From assembly GCF_004154955.1 (NCBI RefSeq), contig NZ_CP011524.1:2604001-2668000 (forward strand): DNA of 64,000 nt, in the 5' to 3' direction. The notes under the pieces were generated by a model that saw only the letters and a list, made by a program, of their open reading frames with translations, made no database searches and had not been told where the DNA came from. Of this stretch, positions 50,925 through 58,082 are shown piece after piece (within the stretch, counting starts at the first letter, position 1; each line of letters opens with the position of its first letter). The stretch comes from Intestinimonas butyriciproducens. GTDB lineage: Bacteria; Bacillota; Clostridia; Oscillospirales; Oscillospiraceae. Made by a program: the position numbers and the translations under genes.

Positions 50925-50946
50925 TCGCAAAGAAAGGGTGTATAAA

Positions 50947-51213
50947 ATGTATAAACGCCTAGACTGGGAGTCCCTAAAATTTATCTTGCGTTTTAGATGC
51001 CTGCTCCCGGAACAGCAAGCTCTTGTCCTGTGGATGATACGAAATATTGACGCACTGGACCGGCTCATCTCCGTCAAAACCATCTCCCCCGAAGAGCTCT
51101 CAGGGATCGCAGACTCTGCCCATCGGAAAAACGACCATCTGCTGGCCCTTCTCGCCGAGTATGCGCGCTTCAAAAAACTCCGGGAAGCCGCTCCGAACCG
51201 AAAGGATGTGTAA
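50947..51213 (+). CDS. Small protein of unknown function, divergent from the XRE regulator
   Basis: An 88-residue, helical, basic protein (YKRLDWESLKFILRFRCLLP, then VLWMIRNIDALDRLISV and HLLALLAEYARFKKLREA). No motif or signal peptide recognised. The ATG at 50947 has AAAGAAAGGGTG upstream; an ATG at 50911 lies inside the operator palindrome and is less likely. Like the XRE gene it is less GC-rich than the surroundings. The pair could be a regulator with its target, or a toxin-antitoxin-like module, which I cannot show. Confidence 0.6.
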   Translation: MYKRLDWESLKFILRFRCLLPEQQALVLWMIRNIDALDRLISVKTISPEELSGIADSAHRKNDHLLALLAEYARFKKLREAAPNRKDV

Positions 51214-51229
51214 ACCCGCAAACTGGGAC

Positions 51230-51258
51230 TTGCATTCCCTCGAAAAGTGTGGTAATAT
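51230..51258 (+). promoter_or_regulatory. Housekeeping promoter of secG
   Basis: TTGCAT (51230-51235) and TAATAT (51253-51258) with a 17-bp spacer. Two small GC-rich hairpins (51273-51288 and near 51305) follow in the roughly 70-nt leader; they lack T runs. Confidence 0.7.
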
Positions 51259-51336
51259 ACTGATTACTGTTCGGGCGCGATTGCGCCCATTTTATGCTGA
51301 CCACGCCCCTTGGGGCTTGAAAGGAACGATGCTTTC

Positions 51337-51588
51337 ATGGCTACTGTCAAGCTGATCCTCACCATCATCCAGGTGCTGGGCGCCGTATTCCTCACCTTTG
51401 TGGTGCTGGCCCAGTCCGGTAAGAGCGCGGGCCTGTCCGGCGCGATCGCCGGCGGCGCGGATACCTTCCTGTCCAAGAACAAGGCCAAGAGCTGGGACGC
51501 AAAGCTGGCCCGCTGGACCAAGTGGGTCGCCATCGGCTTTATGATCCTGACCATGGTCCTGACGCTGATGCCCAACACTGCGGCCTGA
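51337..51588 (+). CDS. secG: SecG, preprotein translocase subunit
   Basis: An 83-residue protein with two membrane helices (LILTIIQVLGAVFLTFVVLAQ and WVAIGFMILTMVLTLMP) and the conserved loop QSGKSAGLSGAIAGGADTF of SecG. It helps the SecYEG channel during protein export. The ATG at 51337 has AAAGGAAC upstream; the earlier in-frame ATG at 51310 lies before that ribosome site. secG followed by rnr is a common Firmicutes gene order. Confidence 0.95.
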   Translation: MATVKLILTIIQVLGAVFLTFVVLAQSGKSAGLSGAIAGGADTFLSKNKAKSWDAKLARWTKWVAIGFMILTMVLTLMPNTAA

Positions 51589-51598
51589 GAGGCTTCCG

Positions 51599-51631
51599 GG
51601 ACGCTCTCCGAACAGGAGGGCGTCCTTTTTT
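51599..51631 (+). terminator. Terminator between secG and rnr
   Basis: An 11-bp stem with one mismatch (GGACGCTCTCC with GGAGGGCGTCC) and a run of six T. Confidence 0.85.
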
Positions 51632-51700
51632 GTTGCGCAGGCGCCTTTTGTGTTATACTAGAATCGACTGTTATGAGATACAAAGGAGATCATCCATTTT

Positions 51701-53746
51701 ATGAGTTTACAAGGAATCTACCAGGCCTCCTCCAAGGGCTTCGGCTTTTTCACCCCTGAGGGCGCGGAGGGCCGGGAATCGGACCTGTTTGTGCCGCCCC
51801 GCTGCGACGGCGGGGCCTGGAACGGCGACAAGGTATCCGCCGTGATCCGCCCGGACCCCAAGGACCCGGACCGGCAGACCGCCGTTGTCACCGCCGTGCT
51901 GGAGCGGCGCAACCGCACCGTCATCGGCGCGGTGGAGCGCCGTGGCCGCGAGGTCTGGGTCCAGCCCAGCAGCGACCGCCTGCCCCACGCCGTCAAGGTG
52001 GTGGGACGCACCTCCTCCATCCGCCCCGGCGACAAGATCGCCGTGTCCATGAGCAGCTTCGGCAGCGCCAAGCTGCCCCCCATGGGCACCCTCAAGGCCG
52101 CCTTCGGCCGGGACGGCACCCGCAGTGCCAGCGTGGAGGCCATCCTCTACCAGTACGGCATCGAGCGGGACTTTCCCGCCCCCGTGCGGGCCGCCGCCGA
52201 GCTGGCGCCCTCCGCGGTGGAGCCGGCGGCCCTGGAGGGCCGCCTGGACCTGCGGGGCGGGACCGTCATCACCATCGACGGCGCTTCCTCCAAGGATTTT
52301 GACGACGCCGTGTCCCTGGAGCGGGACGGCGACGGCAACTGGGTCCTGGGGGTCCACATCGCCGATGTGTCCCACTACGTGACCGAGGGCTCCCCCCTGG
52401 ACCTGGAGGCCTTTCACCGGGGCACCTCGGTATATTTTGCCGACCAGGTGGTGCCCATGCTGCCGGAGGCCCTCTCCAACGGCATCTGCTCCCTCAATCC
52501 CCAGGTGGACCGTCTGGCCCTCTCCTGCATCATGACCATGGACGGCCACGGGGCGATGCTGGGCCACAAGCTGGCCAAGACCGTCATCCGCTCCACCGAG
52601 CGGATGACCTATGAGGACTGCAACCTCCTCCTGGAGGACCAGTCCCCCGAGCTGGCCGCGCGGTACGCCCACATTCTGCCCATGCTCCGGGACATGGCCG
52701 GGCTGGCCCGGACCCTGGAGAAGAAGCGCCGGGCCCGCGGGGCCCTGGATCTGGAGAGCCGGGAGTGCTATATCGTCTGCGATGCCGATGGTCTGCCCGT
52801 GGATATCCGGGTGCGGGAATCCGGCACGTCCGAACGGCTCATCGAGTCCTTTATGCTTGCCGCCAACGAGTGCGTGGCCGAGCATCTCCAAAAGGCGGCG
52901 CTGCCCGCCGTTTATCGGGTCCACGAAAAGCCCTCGGCGGACAAGGCGACCAACCTGAAGGCCATGCTCGCTCCCCTGGGCTTTGCCCTCCGCGAGGCCG
53001 ACAACGGCAGCCTCCAGAAGGTCCTGGACGCCGCGCGGGGGACGCCGCAGGCCCCCGCCATCCACACCATGGTCCTCCGCTCTCTCATGAAGGCCCGGTA
53101 CGACGTGCAGAATCTGGGCCACTTCGGCCTGGCCGCCAAATACTACTGCCATTTCACCTCCCCCATCCGGCGCTATCCCGACCTGATGGTCCACCGCATC
53201 CTCACCTCCCTGCTGGACGGGACGCTGGGGGAGGGCCGGTCCGCCGGGGCGCTCTCCGCCGCCGCCCAGCGCGCCGCCGTGCAGTCCTCCGAGCGGGAGC
53301 TCGCCGCCATGAGCGCCGAGCGGGAGATCGAGAAGTGCTATATGGCCGAGTTCATGTCCGCCCATGTGGGGGAGACCTTCCCCGGCGCGGTCTCCGGCGT
53401 CACCAAGTTCGGCCTCTTCGTGGCCCTGGCAAACGGGGTGGAGGGGCTCCTCCCCGTCACCGCCCTTCCCGACGACCGGTACGAATACGACGAGGTGCGC
53501 ATGACCCTCACCGGGTCCCGGACCAAGCTGACCTACTCCTTTGGGATGCCCCTGGAGGTCCTCTGCGCGGCGGCCAACGCCGGCTCCGGCCAGATCGACT
53601 TCACCCTTCCCGGCGTGGAGGGCGCCGCGCCCCGGGCGATCCCCGCCGCCGCGCCCAAGCGCCAGACCAGGACCAAGGCGAAGCGCCCCTCCGGAAAACC
53701 CGCCTATCGGCCTCCCAAACGGGAGAAGGGGAGGAAAAAGCGATGA
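51701..53746 (+). CDS. rnr: Ribonuclease R
   Basis: A 681-residue processive 3'-5' exoribonuclease of the RNase II family. The order is cold-shock domains (GIYQASSKGFGFFTPEG at the N-terminus), a second OB region, the RNB catalytic domain with the Asp cluster in TIDGASSKDFDDAVSLE near residue 195 and HFTSPIRRYPDLMVHRIL near residue 485, an S1 domain (FPGAVSGVTKFGLFVALANG) and a Lys/Arg-rich tail. It degrades structured RNA. AAAGGAG lies 9 nt before the ATG; a promoter within the secG-rnr gap is plausible (TTGTGTTATACTAG). Confidence 0.95.
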   Translation: MSLQGIYQASSKGFGFFTPEGAEGRESDLFVPPRCDGGAWNGDKVSAVIRPDPKDPDRQTAVVTAVLERRNRTVIGAVERRGREVWVQPSSDRLPHAVKVVGRTSSIRPGDKIAVSMSSFGSAKLPPMGTLKAAFGRDGTRSASVEAILYQYGIERDFPAPVRAAAELAPSAVEPAALEGRLDLRGGTVITIDGASSKDFDDAVSLERDGDGNWVLGVHIADVSHYVTEGSPLDLEAFHRGTSVYFADQVVPMLPEALSNGICSLNPQVDRLALSCIMTMDGHGAMLGHKLAKTVIRSTERMTYEDCNLLLEDQSPELAARYAHILPMLRDMAGLARTLEKKRRARGALDLESRECYIVCDADGLPVDIRVRESGTSERLIESFMLAANECVAEHLQKAALPAVYRVHEKPSADKATNLKAMLAPLGFALREADNGSLQKVLDAARGTPQAPAIHTMVLRSLMKARYDVQNLGHFGLAAKYYCHFTSPIRRYPDLMVHRILTSLLDGTLGEGRSAGALSAAAQRAAVQSSERELAAMSAEREIEKCYMAEFMSAHVGETFPGAVSGVTKFGLFVALANGVEGLLPVTALPDDRYEYDEVRMTLTGSRTKLTYSFGMPLEVLCAAANAGSGQIDFTLPGVEGAAPRAIPAAAPKRQTRTKAKRPSGKPAYRPPKREKGRKKR

Positions 53747-55020
53747 CAAAACGTATTTTATCTCTGTTTCTATTGCTATGTGTATTCATCTCTGCCGCCG
53801 GGTGCAGCTCCGGGACCGCTCCCGGCGGCAGTCCCGGGGCCTCCGCCACCGCCGTGCCCATACCCACGGCCACGGTCCCGGCCACACCGGAACCCACACC
53901 CACCCCGGACCCCGTTCAGGCCCGGCTGGATGCCATGACCACCGAGGAGAAGGTGGGGCAGCTCCTGATGGCGGGCTTCGAGGGCACCGAGCCCGGCGGC
54001 GACGCCGCCGTCTTCCTCCAGGACTATCAGGTGGGCGGACTCATCCTCTTCGGGCGGAACATCGAGAGCGCGGAACAGCTCACGGCCCTCACCAACGGCC
54101 TCAAGACCCTCAACGGCGACCAGATCCCCCTCCTCATCGGCGTGGACCAGGAGGGCGGGCTGGTGGACCGGATGCCGCCGGAGGTCCACCGCACCCCCGG
54201 CGCGTACGCCGTGGGCTCCACGTCGGACTGGGACCAGGGCCGCGCCCTGGGGGCCGCCCTGGCGGCGGAGTGCGCGGCCTTCGGCTTCCATCTGGACTTT
54301 GCCCCCGTGCTGGACGTGTGGAGCAACCCGGACAACACCGTCATCGGTAAGCGGGCCTTCGGCAGCGACTGGGAAGTGGTCAGCGGCTTCGGCGCCGCGG
54401 TGTCTAATGCCCTCCAGGCGGCGGGCGTGATCCCGGTGGTCAAGCATTTCCCCGGCCACGGGGACACGGCGGTGGACTCCCATATGGGACTTCCGGTGGT
54501 GGACAAGTCCCTGGAGAACCTCTCCCTCCAGGAGCTCCCTCCCTTCCGGGACCTCGTTTCGGGCGGCGAGACCCCCTCCGGCAGGGCAGAGGCCGTCCCC
54601 GCCGTCATGGTGGCCCACATCCTGATGACCCAACTGGACCCCGACTTACCCGCTTCCCTCTCCCCGGCGGTGGTGACCGACCTTTTGCGGGGGGAGCTGG
54701 GCTTCGGCGGCGTGGTCTTTACCGATGACCTCACTATGGGCGCCATTACACAAAATTACGGCCTGGGCGAGGCCGCCGTGCTGGCCGTGGAGGCCGGGTG
54801 CGACATGCTGCTGGTCTGCCACGGCCGGGACAGCGTGGACGCCGCCCGCTCGGCCCTGCTGGAGGCGGCGGCATCCGGCCGCATCTCCCAAGCGCGGCTG
54901 GACGAGAGCGTCAGACGCATCCTTTCCCTGAAACTGGAGTACGGCGTGAGCGGAGAGCCAGTCTCCGCGCCCGACCTGAACGCCCTCAACACCCTGGTGG
55001 ACGCGGTCGCGGCCCAATAG
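53743..55020 (+). CDS. Glycoside hydrolase family 3 lipoprotein (NagZ-like beta-N-acetylglucosaminidase)
   Basis: A 425-residue lipoprotein (signal MTKRILSLFLLLCVFISAAGC; lipobox SAAGC) with a Thr/Pro-rich linker to residue about 60 and a GH3 catalytic domain: LLIGVDQEGGLVDRM, HLDFAPVLDVWSNP, the His-Asp catalytic dyad motif KHFPGHGDT near residue 232 and the nucleophile region VVFTDDLTMGAI near residue 325. The KHFPGHGDT motif is specific to NagZ-type enzymes that release GlcNAc from peptidoglycan fragments, here outside the cell. The ATG overlaps the rnr stop (ATGA). Confidence 0.92.
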   Translation: MTKRILSLFLLLCVFISAAGCSSGTAPGGSPGASATAVPIPTATVPATPEPTPTPDPVQARLDAMTTEEKVGQLLMAGFEGTEPGGDAAVFLQDYQVGGLILFGRNIESAEQLTALTNGLKTLNGDQIPLLIGVDQEGGLVDRMPPEVHRTPGAYAVGSTSDWDQGRALGAALAAECAAFGFHLDFAPVLDVWSNPDNTVIGKRAFGSDWEVVSGFGAAVSNALQAAGVIPVVKHFPGHGDTAVDSHMGLPVVDKSLENLSLQELPPFRDLVSGGETPSGRAEAVPAVMVAHILMTQLDPDLPASLSPAVVTDLLRGELGFGGVVFTDDLTMGAITQNYGLGEAAVLAVEAGCDMLLVCHGRDSVDAARSALLEAAASGRISQARLDESVRRILSLKLEYGVSGEPVSAPDLNALNTLVDAVAAQ

Positions 55021-55032
55021 GCCGGCTTCCCC

Positions 55033-55085
55033 TTGACAGCAGCCTCCTACAGGTGTAGTATTCAATCATAGATACTACATCTGTA
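55033..55085 (+). promoter_or_regulatory. Promoter and two BlaI/MecI-type operators
   Basis: TTGACA (55033-55038) and TAGTAT (55056-55061) have a 17-bp spacer. Two TACAnnTGTA boxes, TACAGGTGTA (55048-55057) and TACATCTGTA (55076-55085), overlap the promoter and the start region. The whole forms a large inverted repeat whose right arm holds the ribosome site. BlaI/MecI repressors bind exactly this core, so the operon is probably autorepressed. Confidence 0.85.
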
Positions 55086-55097
55086 GGAGGCTTTTCT

Positions 55098-55463
55098 ATG
55101 TCCAGATTGACCGACAGTGAGTGGCGGGTCCTCACCGCTCTGTGGGATTCCGGCGACGCCGCCCTGGGCGAGGTGGCGGCATCCCTGCGCCCGGACACCG
55201 GCTGGAGCCGGAACACGGTGCTCACCTATCTCACCCGGATGGAGCGCAAGGGGCTGGTGACCATCGACAAAGAGCACTACCCCCACCGCTACCGCGCCGC
55301 CCTGAGCCGGGAGGAGGGCCGGACGGAGGAACGGCGCAGCTTCCTCAGCCGGGTCTACCAGGGCTCCGCCGGGGACCTGGTGGCGGCCTTTCTGAAGGAG
55401 GAGCCCATCTCCCCCCAAGAGCGGGAACGGCTCAAAAAGCTGTTGGACGAAATGGAGGTCTGA
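55098..55463 (+). CDS. BlaI/MecI/CopY-family repressor
   Basis: A 121-residue winged-helix repressor: LTDSEWRVLTALWDSGDAAL, then NTVLTYLTRMERKGLVTIDK and a C-terminal dimerisation region (FLSRVYQGSAGDLVAAFL) where BlaI proteins are cleaved. It would repress its own operon through the TACAnnTGTA sites and be released when the adjacent M56 protease is activated. TAGGAGGC precedes the ATG at 55098. Confidence 0.94.
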   Translation: MSRLTDSEWRVLTALWDSGDAALGEVAASLRPDTGWSRNTVLTYLTRMERKGLVTIDKEHYPHRYRAALSREEGRTEERRSFLSRVYQGSAGDLVAAFLKEEPISPQERERLKKLLDEMEV

Positions 55464-55468
55464 GCCCG

Positions 55469-57466
55469 ATGACCGATCTCTGGTCCTTTCTCCTCCAGAC
55501 CCTCACCGCCTCCGGTGCGGCGGCGCTGCTGCTGGCCGTCAAGGCCCTCTTTCGGGATAAGCTCTCCCCCCGGTGGCAGTTCGGCGTGTGGGGGGTGCTG
55601 GCGCTGGTCCTGCTGCTCCCCGCCGGTGGGGGCGGGCGGTACGCCCTGTTCAACTGGCCCCTGTGGGTGGAGAGTGCCAAGACCGCCCTCACCGGAGACT
55701 ATTCCCTCACCCGGGTCCTCGCCCCCATCCCGCTGCCCCTGGGGCCGGGCCGTCCGGCATCTCCCGCCGACCTGCTCTATCTCCTCTATCTGGCGGGCGC
55801 GGCGGCGCTGCTGCTGCGGTACGCCCTCTCCTATCTGCGGCTTCGGCTGGCCCTCCGCCAGGGCGCCGAGGCCGACGGGGCCCAGATCCGCCGGGTGGCG
55901 GCCGCATACGGCTGCCGGCCCTGCCGGGCCGTGGCGGTCCCCGGCCTCTCCTCGGCCTTTGTCTGCGGGGTGTTCCGTCCCGTGCTGGCCCTCCCGGCGG
56001 AGCGCCCGGTGGACGACAAGGTGATCCTCCACGAGTTGCTCCACCTCCGCTGCCACGACGCCGCCTGGGGGCTCCTGATCTGCCTGTTCCGCTGCCTCCA
56101 CTGGTGCAATCCCCTGCTGTGGATCTGCGCCGACCTCGCCCAGAACGACGCCGAGTCCCTCTGTGACCAGCGGGTGCTGGAGCGGCTGGAGGGGGAGGAG
56201 CGGCGGGACTATGGGCGCATCCTCCTCTCCATGGCCGACGACCGCTACGCCCGCGCCCCCGGCACCTCCTCCATGGCCAACGGCGGCCGGAACATCCGCG
56301 CCCGCATCCAGGCCATCGCCCGCTTCAGGCGCTACCCCGCCGGCATGGCCCTGGTGTCGGTGTGCATCGCGGCGGTGCTGGCCCTGCCCGCCCTTTTCGG
56401 CACCCGGGCCGGGGGCGTTGTTTTGGGTTCCCGGCGCTGGGACGACGCCCTGGATTTCCAGACCGCCATGGCCTCGGCCCGGGTCGCCCGGTGCACCACC
56501 GCCGCCGCGGCGCTGGACGCCTATGGAAAGGCGGTCCTGGAGCAAAACGGCATCTACCGCGCCCTCTGCGCCCCCCTGGAGGAGCACCCCGCCCTGGCCG
56601 CCGAGATGGAGGCCGCCGCTACGGGCCCCGACCACTGGGTCTACACCCGCTGGGAGAGCGGCCTGCCCGGCTATCCCGATCCGCGGGCGGGCTACTTTCT
56701 CTACAATCTGACCCCCGACAGCGGAGGCTACCGGGCTCTCATGGTCTTTCCTCTCCAGTGGGCCTATCCGGACGGGCCGGACCAGCCCCCCGCCTCGGAC
56801 CCCGACTGCCTTTGGCTCGCCTCCCGGCCTGTCCGGGCTGAGCGCCGCGAAGACCGCTGGGTGGTCCTTCCCCAGGAGGCGTTCACCCTGACGGAGACCT
56901 CCCGTTCCCTGGACGACGGCGGATGGTTGGTCTGGGGGGACGCCTCTCTGCCCGCCGCCGCGACCTATGCCGCCGAGACGGAGCAGTTCCGCCTAGAGCT
57001 CCGCTACCAGACGGTCCATGTGCTGGACAATGCCATACAGTCCCAGACCGGCCTGTCCTGGCACCCGGGCGCCTCCGCCTTCGACACCGCCGTCAAGCCC
57101 TATGCCCGCTTTGCCAGGGCCTACGCGTCCTATTCCTTCACAGCCGTCTTTACCGGCAACGAGGACCAGCGGGCCGCCTTGGGCGAGGTCCGCTATGCCG
57201 CCGTCCCCCTCTCTGCCGACGGCAGCCACCCCGCGCTCAAATACGGCGCGGGAAGCGGCAGCAGCAGCACCGGGGCCTTCTGGGGCAGCAGCTCCAACAG
57301 CGGCCCCAGCCCCTGGGACGGTACGCTCTCCGACGGCGGCGGGACTTATCTGGGCGGCGACCCCAACGACACACCGGTATGGCCAGCCGGCTACCTGGTG
57401 GAGCTCACCGCCGGAGGGACCTCCCGGCAGGCCACCCTGCTCCCTGTAGAAGGAGGCGCAGCATGA
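55469..57466 (+). CDS. BlaR1/MecR1-like M56 membrane protease with a non-penicillin-binding C-terminal domain
   Basis: A 665-residue protein. Residues 1-325 are an M56 membrane peptidase: helices at about 8-28, 38-52, 102-122 and 305-325, and the zinc motif HELLH at 188-192 in VILHELLHLRCHD. The remaining about 340 residues are extracytoplasmic but show no SxxK or KTG motif of the BlaR1 penicillin-binding sensor; instead they are beta-rich with a GSGSSSTGAFWGSSSNSG linker near residue 590. It probably senses another signal and cleaves the BlaI-like repressor. The ATG at 55469 is 5 nt after that gene. Confidence 0.88.
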   Translation: MTDLWSFLLQTLTASGAAALLLAVKALFRDKLSPRWQFGVWGVLALVLLLPAGGGGRYALFNWPLWVESAKTALTGDYSLTRVLAPIPLPLGPGRPASPADLLYLLYLAGAAALLLRYALSYLRLRLALRQGAEADGAQIRRVAAAYGCRPCRAVAVPGLSSAFVCGVFRPVLALPAERPVDDKVILHELLHLRCHDAAWGLLICLFRCLHWCNPLLWICADLAQNDAESLCDQRVLERLEGEERRDYGRILLSMADDRYARAPGTSSMANGGRNIRARIQAIARFRRYPAGMALVSVCIAAVLALPALFGTRAGGVVLGSRRWDDALDFQTAMASARVARCTTAAAALDAYGKAVLEQNGIYRALCAPLEEHPALAAEMEAAATGPDHWVYTRWESGLPGYPDPRAGYFLYNLTPDSGGYRALMVFPLQWAYPDGPDQPPASDPDCLWLASRPVRAERREDRWVVLPQEAFTLTETSRSLDDGGWLVWGDASLPAAATYAAETEQFRLELRYQTVHVLDNAIQSQTGLSWHPGASAFDTAVKPYARFARAYASYSFTAVFTGNEDQRAALGEVRYAAVPLSADGSHPALKYGAGSGSSSTGAFWGSSSNSGPSPWDGTLSDGGGTYLGGDPNDTPVWPAGYLVELTAGGTSRQATLLPVEGGAA

Positions 57467-58032
57467 CCTCTCATCCGGAAGCCCTCTATCGGGGCGTCTC
57501 CCACGCCGCCTGGGGTTATCTCTTCCTCTATCTGGACGTCAACCTGGGGACGGTGAGCATTCTCCCCGCCTTCGTCGGTTATCTGCTCTTTTGGAGCGCC
57601 ATCAGTGCGCTGGAAGGGGAGGTCCGGGACCTGTCCCTCCTCCGGCCCCTGTGCGCCCTGTTGGGCGCGTGGGCGGGAGCCGGATGGCTCTATTCCTGGA
57701 CCGGCAGCAGTCTGGACGGCCGGTTCTATCCTCTGGACGTGATCCTCCAGGCCGCCTCCCTCTATTTCCACTTCCAGCTTTTTACCGACCTGGCTCTGCT
57801 GGCCGCCCGGTACCAGCCGGAGGGCGCAGACCTGGACCGGCATCTGCTGCGGCTGCGGACGCTCCAGGTGCTGCTTCTCACCGGCCTGGCCCTGGCCGGG
57901 CCCCTCTCCGACCTGTGCGGCGGACCGGCTCCGTGGCTCTCCGCCGCCCTGTCCCTGGCCGGCCTGTTGGTGAGTCTGGCCCTTATGAACCGGCTCTTCG
58001 CACTCCGCCGGTGTTTTCACCCCGCGCCGTGA
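57463..58032 (+). CDS. Membrane protein of the BlaI/M56 operon, unknown
   Basis: A 189-residue protein with about five hydrophobic segments (AAWGYLFLYLDV, ILPAFVGYLLFWSAI, LLRPLCALLGAWAGAGWLYSW, TLQVLLLTGLALAGPL, WLSAALSLAGLLVSLALM). No family recognised. Its ATG overlaps the stop of the protease gene (ATGA) with AGGAGGC upstream, so the two are coupled. It could be the regulated output or an accessory sensor of the system. Confidence 0.75.
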   Translation: MTSHPEALYRGVSHAAWGYLFLYLDVNLGTVSILPAFVGYLLFWSAISALEGEVRDLSLLRPLCALLGAWAGAGWLYSWTGSSLDGRFYPLDVILQAASLYFHFQLFTDLALLAARYQPEGADLDRHLLRLRTLQVLLLTGLALAGPLSDLCGGPAPWLSAALSLAGLLVSLALMNRLFALRRCFHPAP

Positions 58033-58033
58033 T

Positions 58034-58080
58034 CCATTCAAACAGGGCCGCCCATTTCATGGGCGGCCCTGTTTGAATGG
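58034..58080. terminator. Two-way terminator between the BlaI/M56 operon and the P-type ATPase
   Basis: A perfect 22-bp stem with a 3-nt loop (58034-58055 with 58059-58080) sits between convergent genes. T runs are short. Confidence 0.75.
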
Positions 58081-58082
58081 AC

